The notes under the pieces are model-generated. The model was not told where the DNA came from. It was given only the letters and a program-made list of their open reading frames with translations, and ran no database searches. Source: Bifidobacterium pseudolongum subsp. globosum (GTDB lineage: Bacteria; Actinomycetota; Actinomycetes; Actinomycetales; Bifidobacteriaceae). From it: a stretch of 60,953 nucleotides of DNA. Positions within the stretch are counted from its first letter, which is position 1. Every line of letters begins with the position of its first letter. The stretch spans positions 1 to 60,953 of the forward strand of contig NZ_JGZG01000012.1 in NCBI RefSeq assembly GCF_000741295.1, in the 5' to 3' direction. This document shows, piece by piece, positions 30,501 to 36,690 of the stretch. Made by a program: the position numbers and the translations under genes.

Positions 30501-33500
30501 GCGCAGCAGGGCATCGCCGTGTCCAAGCCGTCCGCCGTCGGGTCCGCGGGTGGTGCGGTCGTCGATTCCGCAGCGCTCGACGCGTTCGCCGCGCAGGTGA
30601 CCGGCTCCGACGGCGTGCTCGCGCAGACCGCGCGCTTCGTGCTCGGCAAGCTCGGCCTCAACGAACCGGAGCCCGCGCCGGAAGACGACGCCAATGCGGC
30701 GGTCGTGGCGGCGGTGGAAGCCGAGCTCGGCGCCGACTGGCCCGAACAAGTGGCGCCGCGCTTCGACGCGCGCAAGGCGATCCTCTTCGACGACCGCTGG
30801 GCGAGCGCGCGCGAAGACTTGGCCCGTGCGTTCTACAACAACGATGCGGCTGCGCTCAACGGCGACTTCACCGCGCTCGGCGAGGCCGTGGCCGCCGAAG
30901 CGCGCTGGTTCGCCGAGCGGTCGCGCGAAGACGGCCGTGCCGATCTGGCCGGTCGATACGCGCAGATCGCCGATGCGGCGGCCGCGCCGGCGAGCGCTGA
31001 CCCCGCGCCGTACGCGGGCGATGTGGCCGTGGTGACAGGCGTGGCACCCAATTCGATCGCCGCGCAGGTGGTCAGCGGCCTGCTCGCCGGCGGCGCCATC
31101 GTGATCGCCACGTCGCACAGCTTCCGCCCGTCCGTCAAGGCGTGGGCACGCGAGACCTACCGCACGCACGCCCGTGCCGGCGCGCAGCTGTGGCTCGTCC
31201 CCGCCAACCTGTCGAGCTACCGCGATGTGGACGCGCTCGTGGACTGGGTGGGCCATGTGCAGAAGAAGACGAACGGCGCCACCACCACCGTGCTCAAGCC
31301 GGCGTATGAGCCGAGCCTGTTCTTCCCGTTCGCCGCGCCGCCGGTGCACGGCTCGCTCGCGGACTCGGGCGCGCTGTTCGAATCGCAGGCGCGTCTGATG
31401 CTGTGGGGCGTGGAGCGCGCGATCGCCGGATTCGCCGCGATCGGCGCCGACACCGATGTGCAGCACCGCCTGCATGTGGTGCTGCCGGGCTCGCCGAACC
31501 GCGGTGTGTTCGGCGGCGACGGCGCGTACGGCGAGGTGAAGAGCGCGTTCGACGCGATTGTGAACCGTGCGCGCGCCGAGCACGACTGGTCCGGCCGCGT
31601 CACCTTCGCCCACCCGAAGATCGGCTGGGTGCGCGGCACCGGCCTCATGGGCGGCAACGACCCGCTTGTCGAGGTGGTGGAGCGCCACGGCCTGACCACG
31701 TATTCCACCGAGGACATCGCCACCGAGCTGCTCAAGCTCGTCTCCGCCGAAGCGCGCGAGCAGGCGCGTACGGCGCCGCTCGACGTGGACCTGACCGGCG
31801 GATTGGGCGGCTCGCCGATCGACATCCGCGCCCTGCGCGCCGAGGCCATGGCCGACGCCGCGCTCGACGAGGCGGCTGCCGAAGACGCCGCGGCCGAGGC
31901 GCACGCATCGATCAAGGCGCTGCCGAGCCCGCATGTGCCGCGGCAGGCGCGCGTCGACCTCGCCGAATGGCAGGGCGTGACCGCGCGGCCCGAAGACCAG
32001 ATCGTGATCGTGTCGGTGGGCGAGCTCGGCCCGTGGGGCTCGGGCCGCACGCGCGCCGAAGCCGAACTCGGCATCCATTCGGACGGCCAGGTGGAGCTCT
32101 CCGCCGGCGCCGTGCTCGAACTGGCGTGGGGCATGGGCCTGCTCAGCTGGGCCGATTCACCGACGCCGGGCTGGTATGACGCAGACGGCAATCTCGTGCC
32201 CGAGGAAGACATCGCGCAGCGGTACCACGACGAGGTCGTGGCGAAGTCGGGCGTGCGCCCGTTCGCCGAGGGCATGGGCGCCGACTACCGCGACGGCACC
32301 GACGAAGAGGAGGCCGAAGTCTACCTGGACCGCGACGTGAGCTTTACCGTGCCCACGCGCGCGATCGCCGACGAATACGTGAAGATGGACGAGGCCCACA
32401 CGTCCATCGCGGCCGACGCCGAAAGCGGCGAATGGACCGTGACGCGCCACGCCGGGTCGATGATCCGCGTGCCGCGCCGCGCCACGATGACGCGCACGGT
32501 GGGCGGTCAGTTCCCCGACGGCTTCGACCCGACGAAGTGGGGCATCCCCGCCTCGATGGTCGGCGACGTGGACCCGATCGCGCTGTGGAACATCGTGACG
32601 ACCGTGGACGCCTATCTTTCGGCCGGGTTCTCACCGAGCGAGATCCTGCAGTCCGTGCACCCGTCGATGGTCGCAAGCACGCAGGGCACCGGTTTCGGTG
32701 GCATGGCGTCGATGCGCAAGCTGTACCTCAACCGCTTCCTGGGGCACGAGATCCCCACCGACATCCTGCAGGAGGCACTGCCGAACGTCGTGGCCGCGCA
32801 TGTGATGCAAAGCTACATCGGCGGCTACGGCAACATGGTGCAGCCGGTCTCGGCGTGCGCCACGGCAGCCGTCTCGCTCGAAGAGGGCGCCGACAAGATC
32901 GCGCTCGGCAAAGCCGACTTCGTGGTGACCGGCGCGATCGATGACATCGGCGTGGAGTCGGTCATCGGGTTCGGCAACATGAACGCCACCGCCAACTCGG
33001 GCGAAATGCTCGCCAAGGGCATCGAACCGCGGTTCTTCTCACGTGCCAACGACCGCAGGCGCGGCGGGTTCATCGAATCGCAGGGCGGCGGCACCGTGCT
33101 CCTGACGCGCGGCAGCATCGCGCTCGAACTCGGTCTGCCCGTGGCCGGCGTGGTCGGATTCGTGCACTCGTACGCCGACGGCGCGCACACGTCGATCCCC
33201 GCGCCGGGACTGGGCGCGCTCGCCGCCGGCATGGGCGGGCGCGAGTCCAAGCTCGTGCGCGATCTGGCGACGCTCGGCGTGACGCCCGACGACATCGCCG
33301 TGGTCTCTAAGCACGACACGTCCACCAATGCGAACGATCCGAACGAATCCGAGCTGCACAACACGCTCGCCCATGCGATTGGGCGCTCCGAGGGCAACCC
33401 GCTGTTCGTGATCTCGCAGAAGTCGCTCACCGGCCATGCCAAGGGCGGCGCGTGCATCTTCCAGGTGAACGGCATCACGCAGCTGTTCAAGTCGGGCGTT

Positions 33501-33926
33501 GTGCCGGCGAACGCGTCGCTCGAGTGCGTCGACCCGAAGCTCGCGCGCGACGACCACATGGTGTGGCTGCGCGAACCGCTCAACCTGGGCGCGCGCGGCA
33601 CGGTGAAGGCCGCGCTCGCCACGTCGCTCGGATTTGGGCACGTGAGCGGGTTCGTGGGGCTCGTGCACCCCGGCGCGTTCGAGGCGGCCGTGGCGCGCAC
33701 GGCCGGCATGGAGGCGCTCGAGCGGTGGCGCGAGCGTGCGAACGGGCGCCTCGCCGCGGGCCGGCGCCATTTCGAAGAGGGCATGATGGGCCGCGCCGCG
33801 CTCTACGAGCCGATCGACAACCGCCGCTTCCACGAGGATGGCCGCGGATACAACGCGCACGATGTGGAGAAGCGGATGCTGCTCGACCCGGCCGCGCGTC
33901 TGGGCGCCGACGGCTACTTCGCGTAG
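24513..33926 (+). CDS. fas: Type I fatty acid synthase (multidomain)
   Basis: Single-chain FAS of about 3,137 aa making fatty acids from acetyl- and malonyl-CoA. In 3,145-residue numbering (from an alternative ATG at 24489) the order is acetyl transferase (GHSQG near 130), enoyl reductase (LLAGMTPTTVEPE near 412), hotdog dehydratase (SGDFNPIHTSHRG near 1240), malonyl/palmitoyl transferase (GHSLGEYNA near 1450), a Gly/Ala/Ser/Gln-rich linker (about 1760-1830), ACP (pantetheine serine in GVSSRRNQ near 1870), ketoreductase (VAVVTGVAPNSIAAQ near 2180) and ketosynthase (VSACATAAVS near 2790, His in KSLTGHAKGG near 2980). This is the actinobacterial/fungal order. ATG 24513 is preferred because AGAAAGAA lies just upstream. 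No phosphopantetheinyl transferase domain is fused; acpS is next door. Confidence 0.96.
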   Translation: MTTTPFLSRLASEPHALMFAGQSTPWTSALAELAADPQLDEALHNYARLAHDLLAPVGAELLATTGREIDLFGFTPNPVHLGAAADATVSVEGIALAQLGALLDAAQLGYDVAHAAPRALLGHSQGILGVHMARAIIDAGSIEAARDAISEILAIAALIGAAGTREAHAHGMVPRYGEATPMLSVKGIMPRQADELIARVNDARGPIAVAVINAMDHVVLSGHPQDLASFAVEVGKEHAHQAQLRADKVRGGRVFDPTLEYLDVTLPFHSPLMERAVELVGQWAAACGIGADHARELAAEVLLNQVDWSAQVRDLLTENSPRDLWVVDLGPGTTLTKLFANNAQGTGVGIVEAAGAQSRAALAEPGAEPARTQDWSCFAPRVVRTAHGDEVSTAFTRLTGKPPVLLAGMTPTTVEPEIVAAAANAGYWAELAGGGQVTAEVFDRNIAKLEEQLDEGRTVEFNAMFMDRYLWNLQFGAQRIVPKKRASGAPIDGVVVSAGIPELDEAVELVRALNADGFPFVAFKPGTVEQIRQVAAIARVVAPAKILMQVEGGSAGGHHSWESLDDLLLSTYAQIREHENLVLVAGGGIGTPERAADYISGEWAARYDRPNMPVDGVLVGTAVMTAREAHTSPEVKRMLVDTPGIGVGEQHGDVFAPLGEQWVPSGQAVGGVTSGLSHLHADIYELENSSARCGRLLVRVMKHPDELVSRRAEIIDALNATAKPYFGDLGTMTYLDWARRFAELAFPWVDGTYADRFLHLLQRIEARVIDLEQGEFTPMFAARADVEDDPFAAIDALLAAYPQIAELVVSPMDEAWFTTLVREYPKPMPFVPAIDGDLLRWWGQDQLWQSEDPRYSADSVRIIPGPISVAGITTVDEPVAAILGRFRDAMTARVAGGAQPAAEPVFAALSDVRSAEDFIRASANISWIGHVTANPAYGTDRGSKQYELRHVGRDEAAGVEQFDLDIHLDTFWDNDPDGGLSKHAVRDIVIPLNVALDATGTIPVVDRERLPEHVYRMLAATAGIGNTAITGDALTAMPDVRPADDTQEFPFGVAESTYTLSANLGADHEAATGGALPLDLAPSRIAPDALVGPAWPTIYAALGSVMVDGYPVIEGLLNAVHLDHLIELDITEDELLEHTGEQITLYGWAEQYAESASGRVVTIHVEHHLADGTLVARETERFAIRGRAYSDELPTPAPNYGGLLEDIRETPRRVLRRVTVRAPHEMTAFARTSGDFNPIHTSHRGAAISGLAQPLVHGMWLSATAQHAVQALDTAGAHYEIAGWTYNMYGMVQLDDEVEITVERIGRVAHAGLVLEVTCRSSGQIVSRGTAITRPVASAFVYPGQGIQAQGMVLDERAKSAAARDVWERADRLTRERLGFSILAVVRDNPKELTANGVTYRHPEGLLNLTQFTQVALATVAFAQTARLREAGADISPAYFAGHSLGEYNALSSFAGVIPLETVLELVFHRGSTMHHLIDRDAQGRSNYRMGALRPNQFGVDDAHVREYVESVAQASGEFLEIVNYNLAGQQYAVAGTIAGLKALAEDSARRVAEFGGKKAFMFVPGIDVPFHSTLLRKGVPEFRDKLDALLPAHIDYRGALEGRYIPNLVAVPFEMTREFAAAILEVVPSERIAEALADGEVWEAYAADDQKLGRLLLTELLSWQFASPVRWIETQALLFGSAEQGGLGVEEYVEVGLGNAPTLANLGAKTLKLPEFSRRKVTVYNVGRDESRIYMTDTDSLAPEPEPAVAEALSAASTPVTGSASSATGSGQSAQNPADSGRVAAESTTRSVQTTAADGGAQGATQSGAAQGAAQGVAGSEVADIPFKAHDAIATLLAYAAKIRPEQIGGQDTTDTLTNGVSSRRNQLLMDISSELGVASVDDAAEASIDALSALVDKVAPNYKAFGPVLADIVRGRMRGLFGAAGVKTAQVEARVRDVWGLGNGWASRVVAALVLGTREGTSARGGDLAELGTDAATNVAQANALIDAAVQLVAAQQGIAVSKPSAVGSAGGAVVDSAALDAFAAQVTGSDGVLAQTARFVLGKLGLNEPEPAPEDDANAAVVAAVEAELGADWPEQVAPRFDARKAILFDDRWASAREDLARAFYNNDAAALNGDFTALGEAVAAEARWFAERSREDGRADLAGRYAQIADAAAAPASADPAPYAGDVAVVTGVAPNSIAAQVVSGLLAGGAIVIATSHSFRPSVKAWARETYRTHARAGAQLWLVPANLSSYRDVDALVDWVGHVQKKTNGATTTVLKPAYEPSLFFPFAAPPVHGSLADSGALFESQARLMLWGVERAIAGFAAIGADTDVQHRLHVVLPGSPNRGVFGGDGAYGEVKSAFDAIVNRARAEHDWSGRVTFAHPKIGWVRGTGLMGGNDPLVEVVERHGLTTYSTEDIATELLKLVSAEAREQARTAPLDVDLTGGLGGSPIDIRALRAEAMADAALDEAAAEDAAAEAHASIKALPSPHVPRQARVDLAEWQGVTARPEDQIVIVSVGELGPWGSGRTRAEAELGIHSDGQVELSAGAVLELAWGMGLLSWADSPTPGWYDADGNLVPEEDIAQRYHDEVVAKSGVRPFAEGMGADYRDGTDEEEAEVYLDRDVSFTVPTRAIADEYVKMDEAHTSIAADAESGEWTVTRHAGSMIRVPRRATMTRTVGGQFPDGFDPTKWGIPASMVGDVDPIALWNIVTTVDAYLSAGFSPSEILQSVHPSMVASTQGTGFGGMASMRKLYLNRFLGHEIPTDILQEALPNVVAAHVMQSYIGGYGNMVQPVSACATAAVSLEEGADKIALGKADFVVTGAIDDIGVESVIGFGNMNATANSGEMLAKGIEPRFFSRANDRRRGGFIESQGGGTVLLTRGSIALELGLPVAGVVGFVHSYADGAHTSIPAPGLGALAAGMGGRESKLVRDLATLGVTPDDIAVVSKHDTSTNANDPNESELHNTLAHAIGRSEGNPLFVISQKSLTGHAKGGACIFQVNGITQLFKSGVVPANASLECVDPKLARDDHMVWLREPLNLGARGTVKAALATSLGFGHVSGFVGLVHPGAFEAAVARTAGMEALERWRERANGRLAAGRRHFEEGMMGRAALYEPIDNRRFHEDGRGYNAHDVEKRMLLDPAARLGADGYFA
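29794..29888 (+). repeat. Repeated CTACGGGTAG-type motif in the fas linker
   Basis: TTACGGGTAGTGCTT (29794-29808), GCTACGGGTAGTG (29814-29826) and the inverted copy CACTACCCGTAGC (29876-29888) lie in the DNA encoding the linker before ACP. The first and last can form a 12- to 14-bp stem. Another copy precedes proB at 9943. The encoded protein there is low-complexity, so the DNA motif rather than the peptide seems to be conserved. Confidence 0.55.
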
Positions 33927-33953
33927 CGCGGGCAGCCTGAGGGGCTGCATATG

Positions 33954-33998
33954 CTGAGGGGGCGTGGTTCATGTTTGATGAACCACGCCCCCCCTCAG
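33954..33998 (+). terminator. Hairpin between fas and acpS
   Basis: A long stem: CGTGGTTCAT (33963-33972) pairs with ATGAACCACG (33978-33987) and is extended by a G-run and C-run. A pyrimidine-rich stretch and CTCAGTT follow. It begins 28 bp after the fas stop, so acpS is probably expressed from its own promoter or by read-through. Confidence 0.75.
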
Positions 33999-34088
33999 TT
34001 GCGGTGATTGTGCTGATTGCCTGTCTGGCGCGGCCGGTTTCTAGACTGGCGGTGGCAAGGCATGATTCGGTGTGAGGAGGCGGTCGCG

Positions 34089-34526
34089 ATGGCAATACTC
34101 GGCATTGGGCACGACGTGGTGGACGTGCGCGCGTTCGGGGAACAGCTTGAGATGCCGGGTTCGCGGGGGAGGGGACTTTTTTCCGCCCGCGAACTGCGAC
34201 AGGTGCAGCTGCGCGCCGGACGGAAAAACGACGGCGAGGCCGTGCATCTCGCGGGCAAGTGGGCCGCCAAGGAGTCGGTCGTCAAATCGTGGTGCGCGGC
34301 GCTCGGCAGTGGACCGGCGCCGTATACGCTCGACAACACGCCTTGGGCGAGCATCGAAGTGCTCAATGAGGCGAACGGGTGCCCGCACATTGTGCTCGGT
34401 GGGGAGGTGAATCAGCGGTTGATGGCGTCGGTCGGCGCGCCGGACGGTGCGGATCTGCGCTGGTTCGTGTCGATCTCGCATGACGGGCCGATTGCGTCGG
34501 CCGTCGTCGTGCTGTGCGCGCAGTGA
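34089..34526 (+). CDS. acpS: Holo-[acyl-carrier-protein] synthase
   Basis: Transfers 4'-phosphopantetheine from CoA to the ACP serine. The 145-aa protein has the metal-binding start MAILGIGHDVVDVRAF, the second motif FSARELRQ...HLAGKWAAKESVVKSW with the conserved acidic and lysine residues, and the C-terminal FVSISHDGPIASAVVV. GAGGAGG lies 8 nt before ATG 34089; the open frame upstream of it shows no similarity. Position directly after fas implies that its target is the ACP domain of FAS. Confidence 0.95.
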   Translation: MAILGIGHDVVDVRAFGEQLEMPGSRGRGLFSARELRQVQLRAGRKNDGEAVHLAGKWAAKESVVKSWCAALGSGPAPYTLDNTPWASIEVLNEANGCPHIVLGGEVNQRLMASVGAPDGADLRWFVSISHDGPIASAVVVLCAQ

Positions 34527-34581
34527 CCGCAATTGCCGCGGTTTTCCGTGCGCGGGGCAGGTCGGATGCAATCTGCCGGAT

Positions 34582-34609
34582 TTGCGGATGGTGTGGCGTT
34601 GTGTATAAT
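34582..34609 (+). promoter_or_regulatory. Promoter of tRNA-Gly
   Basis: TTGCGG (34582-34587) and a consensus TATAAT (34604-34609) are separated by 16 bp, 29 bp before the tRNA 5' end. Confidence 0.75.
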
Positions 34610-34638
34610 GGCACACGTTGTTTCGCGAGAGACGGCGC

Positions 34639-34709
34639 GCGGATGTAGCTCAATGGTAGAGCCTCAGTCTTCCAAACTGATTACGCGGGTTCGATTCCCG
34701 TCATCCGCT
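34639..34709 (+). tRNA. trnG: tRNA-Gly (anticodon TCC)
   Basis: A 71-nt cloverleaf. Acceptor GCGGATG (34639-34645) pairs with CATCCGC (34702-34708), and the discriminator is T. The anticodon stem TCAGT/ACTGA encloses CTTCCAA with TCC at 34671-34673; the T-arm has GGGTTCGATTCCC. CCA is not encoded. A terminator follows at once. Confidence 0.97.
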
Positions 34710-34714
34710 CCGCT

Positions 34715-34749
34715 AAAACGGCTGATTTCCAACGATTTCAGCCGTTTTT
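34715..34749 (+). terminator. Terminator of tRNA-Gly
   Basis: AAAACGGCTGA (34715-34725) pairs perfectly with TCAGCCGTTTT (34738-34748) around a 12-nt loop, ending in TTTTT. Confidence 0.88.
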
Positions 34750-34876
34750 GCTTATGCTGGAACGGTATAACCGGGGAATATAGGCATAATAGGTCGTTTT
34801 GTGTTGATTGCGACTTAGCCGGTGCTGTGTGGGCAGTGGATGACCGTTGACGCGCATCGGTGGCTATCACGAGTGG

Positions 34877-35010
34877 TTTTGGACGGTTATTAGGTGTATC
34901 TGTCTGAAATATCAATGCCCTTCCGTTTTTTCGGACAGTTGTGAGGCGTGTCTGTCTCAAAAATCAATGCCGCCCCGTGATTTCGGACAGTTACAGACGG
35001 TTGTCATGCT
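34877..35010 (+). repeat. Three ~52-bp phased repeats with internal hairpins
   Basis: GGACGG/GGACAG boxes recur at 34881, 34933 and 34985, exactly 52 bp apart. The first two are followed by a related stretch (CTGTCTGAAATATCAATGCC and CTGTCTCAAAAATCAATGCC) that pairs with the next TTTCGGACAG box, so each unit can fold into a hairpin. No coding frame with gene character overlaps them. Confidence 0.6.
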
Positions 35011-35096
35011 CAGCGGCCCCGGATATGACTTTCGTCAGGGGCGCTCAGAGGTTCGTCGCCCGGCAGCGCAGATCGCATGAAGTAGGTAGCCATGGA

Positions 35097-35362
35097 GTGC
35101 TGCGTACCCCAGCTGATTTGGCTGTTGGTGGCTGGTGAGTAGACGGGAAGTGCGGTATGCCTCGACCGGTTTGGCTGTATGTGACTAGGGGATAGATGTG
35201 CAGTACCGCTGGGTGTATCCGGCATAGCTGTTGGTGGCTAGAGGGTAGACACACGGTGCTGCGTACCTCGGTTGATTTGGCTGTTGGTGACTAGCTAGTA
35301 GACATAGGGTGCCAGTGGCCGGTGGCTGGGCTATTGGTGGCTAAGGGGGCAGACGCGCAGGG
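35097..35362 (+). repeat. Five degenerate ~53-bp tandem repeats
   Basis: Units begin near 35097, 35150, 35198, 35256 and 35309 (average 53 bp). They share GTGCTGCGTACC-like starts, then TTTGGCTGTTGGTG-like and CTAG..GTAGACA-like segments. The strand is rich in G and T. Units 1 and 4 contain GTGCTGCGTAC, which also occurs in the dyad array at 35433-35606. No gene was recognised here. Confidence 0.6.
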
Positions 35363-35432
35363 CCGCCGGGGATGTGTTTGGTGGGGTGTAAGCAACTATG
35401 GATGGGTGCGGCCAGCTGCGGCGCCAGCGGCT

Positions 35433-35606
35433 GCGCACGAATTGTACGCAAAAAATGGGGTGCTGCGTACAATCCTTGCGCAAAACGGCTGCTGAGCGTA
35501 CGAATTGTACGCGGCAGGAGGACGACTGCGTACAATCCTTGCGCAACGGGGCCTGTTTCCGTGCGAATTATACGCAGCTGCTGGAAACTGCGTACAATTC
35601 GCACGC
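35433..35606. repeat. Array of six 17-bp dyads in alternating orientation, 31-32 bp apart
   Basis: Sites at 35433-35449, 35465-35481, 35496-35512, 35528-35544, 35559-35575 and 35590-35606. In a common orientation the consensus is GCGTACAATTCGTGCGC; successive copies read minus, plus, minus, plus, minus, plus. The half-site GCGTAC is almost invariant and the second half varies. Start-to-start distances are 32, 31, 32, 31 and 31 bp (mean 31.4), i.e. three helical turns, with unrelated 14-15-bp spacers. This suggests cooperative binding of a dimeric protein to one face of the DNA. Confidence 0.85.
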
Positions 35607-35900
35607 GAACAAAGGGGGTGGGGTGTGAAGGGGCACTACAGAGCGAAGGGGTTGGCGCAGTGGGGCATGAGGCGGCCTGCATGGGGCGCTACGGGACACA
35701 GGGAACCTTGTACCCACTCCACCCCGCACACGGCCTCCGGCAGCTGAATCGGCGCCTGTGCACCAGGGTTGCGCTAGAGTTGCGGCTAGAACATGGGCCG
35801 GCACGCCGCCACCTTGGGCATAGCGCGCCGCCCCGCGCACACAGTCGTACACAGACGCGCACGCACAGCACACGGCGAGCCACAGGAAGGCGGTTGACGA
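35607..35900. other. Spacer between the dyad array and the next gene
   Basis: About 290 bp with no gene seen. It starts G-rich and ends in AGGAAGGCGG, the ribosome-binding site of the following gene. TAGAAC at 35784-35789 is a weak -10 candidate; I see no matching -35. Confidence 0.4.
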
Positions 35901-36680
35901 ATGCGCACGGACCCGCACACCACAGACGCGCACCACTCGCGGCAGCACACCGGCGACGACCAGACCGCAGCCCCCCTACGCATGCTCGACGAGGAGACGA
36001 CGGTGCGCAACGAGCCGCGCCCCGCCGCCGCACACCCCACCAGCGGCGCGGATGTGGAGCTCAACGTGGTGTCGAAGCACCCGGACGCCACGATTCCCGA
36101 ATCGGACATCTCGCTCGCCGACATCGAGCGCAAACGCGCGCACCCGTTGCGCACGCTGTGCTACATCGTGCTCGTGCTCGCCGCGTTGATCCTGCCGTAC
36201 TGGGCCGGCCGCACGGTTGGCTCGCAGCACACCGCGTGGGTCGTCGAACGCTTCGGCGCCATCGATCCGCGCGCGATCGCACTCGTCTCTTGGTCGGTCA
36301 CGGTGTTCGCCGTGCTGTCGGTCGTCATGCTCATCATCGACCGGATCAAGGCGCTGTGGTTCACGCTGTTCGTGGTGCTGCTGTGCGTCGAGCAGTTCAT
36401 CGGCGGCGTGGCGATGCTCCGCTTCGACTTCTGGCATTCCACCTACGTGATCTACGGCAGCGCCGCGCGTGTGGCGAACGCCGCCGATCTGGGCATCATC
36501 GCCGCCGGCTTGGCGCTCGCCGTGTTCGCCGTGGTGTGGGTGGGCCTGCTCGTCGCGATCAAAAAAGACTCGCCGCTCAACGTGCTCACGCATGTGTGGA
36601 CGTCGCTGATCCTGCTGCTCGTCTTCGAGACGATCGCGCTGCTCATCGTGATGTTCGGCGGTCTGCTCACGGTCGTATAA
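35901..36680 (+). CDS. Integral membrane protein of unknown function
   Basis: A 259-aa protein: a hydrophilic, His/Asp/Glu-containing N-terminal third (about 1-85) followed by five predicted membrane helices (about 87-106, 127-147, 151-172, 190-215 and 230-257). I recognise no catalytic motif or named family. AGGAAGG lies 12-18 nt before the ATG. It is the first gene downstream of the repeat and dyad-array region, which may control it. It converges with the dehydrogenase gene 10 bp away, over a short hairpin (CGGTCGT/ACGACCG). Confidence 0.75.
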   Translation: MRTDPHTTDAHHSRQHTGDDQTAAPLRMLDEETTVRNEPRPAAAHPTSGADVELNVVSKHPDATIPESDISLADIERKRAHPLRTLCYIVLVLAALILPYWAGRTVGSQHTAWVVERFGAIDPRAIALVSWSVTVFAVLSVVMLIIDRIKALWFTLFVVLLCVEQFIGGVAMLRFDFWHSTYVIYGSAARVANAADLGIIAAGLALAVFAVVWVGLLVAIKKDSPLNVLTHVWTSLILLLVFETIALLIVMFGGLLTVV

Positions 36681-36690
36681 GCACGACCGC

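Noticed and set aside
25062..32078. A minus-strand open frame of over 2,300 codons opposite fas
   Set aside because: It is the antisense shadow common in G+C-rich genes: rich in Arg, His, Val and Ala with no domain recognisable, while the plus strand encodes a clear type I FAS.
24513..33926. Polyketide synthase instead of fatty acid synthase
   Set aside because: The domain order AT-ER-DH-MPT-ACP-KR-KS and the adjacent carboxylase and AcpS match actinobacterial FAS I, and there are no PKS docking or multiple-module features.
34639..34760. tRNA-Gly 3' end as an attachment site of an integrated element
   Set aside because: I found no second copy of the tRNA 3' end and no integrase downstream, only the repeat region. 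It cannot be supported from this window.
35433..35606. Regularly spaced repeats that could be taken for a CRISPR array
   Set aside because: The repeats are only 17 bp, alternate in orientation, and have 14-15-bp spacers. CRISPR repeats are about 24-40 bp, in one direction, with longer spacers, and no cas genes are present.
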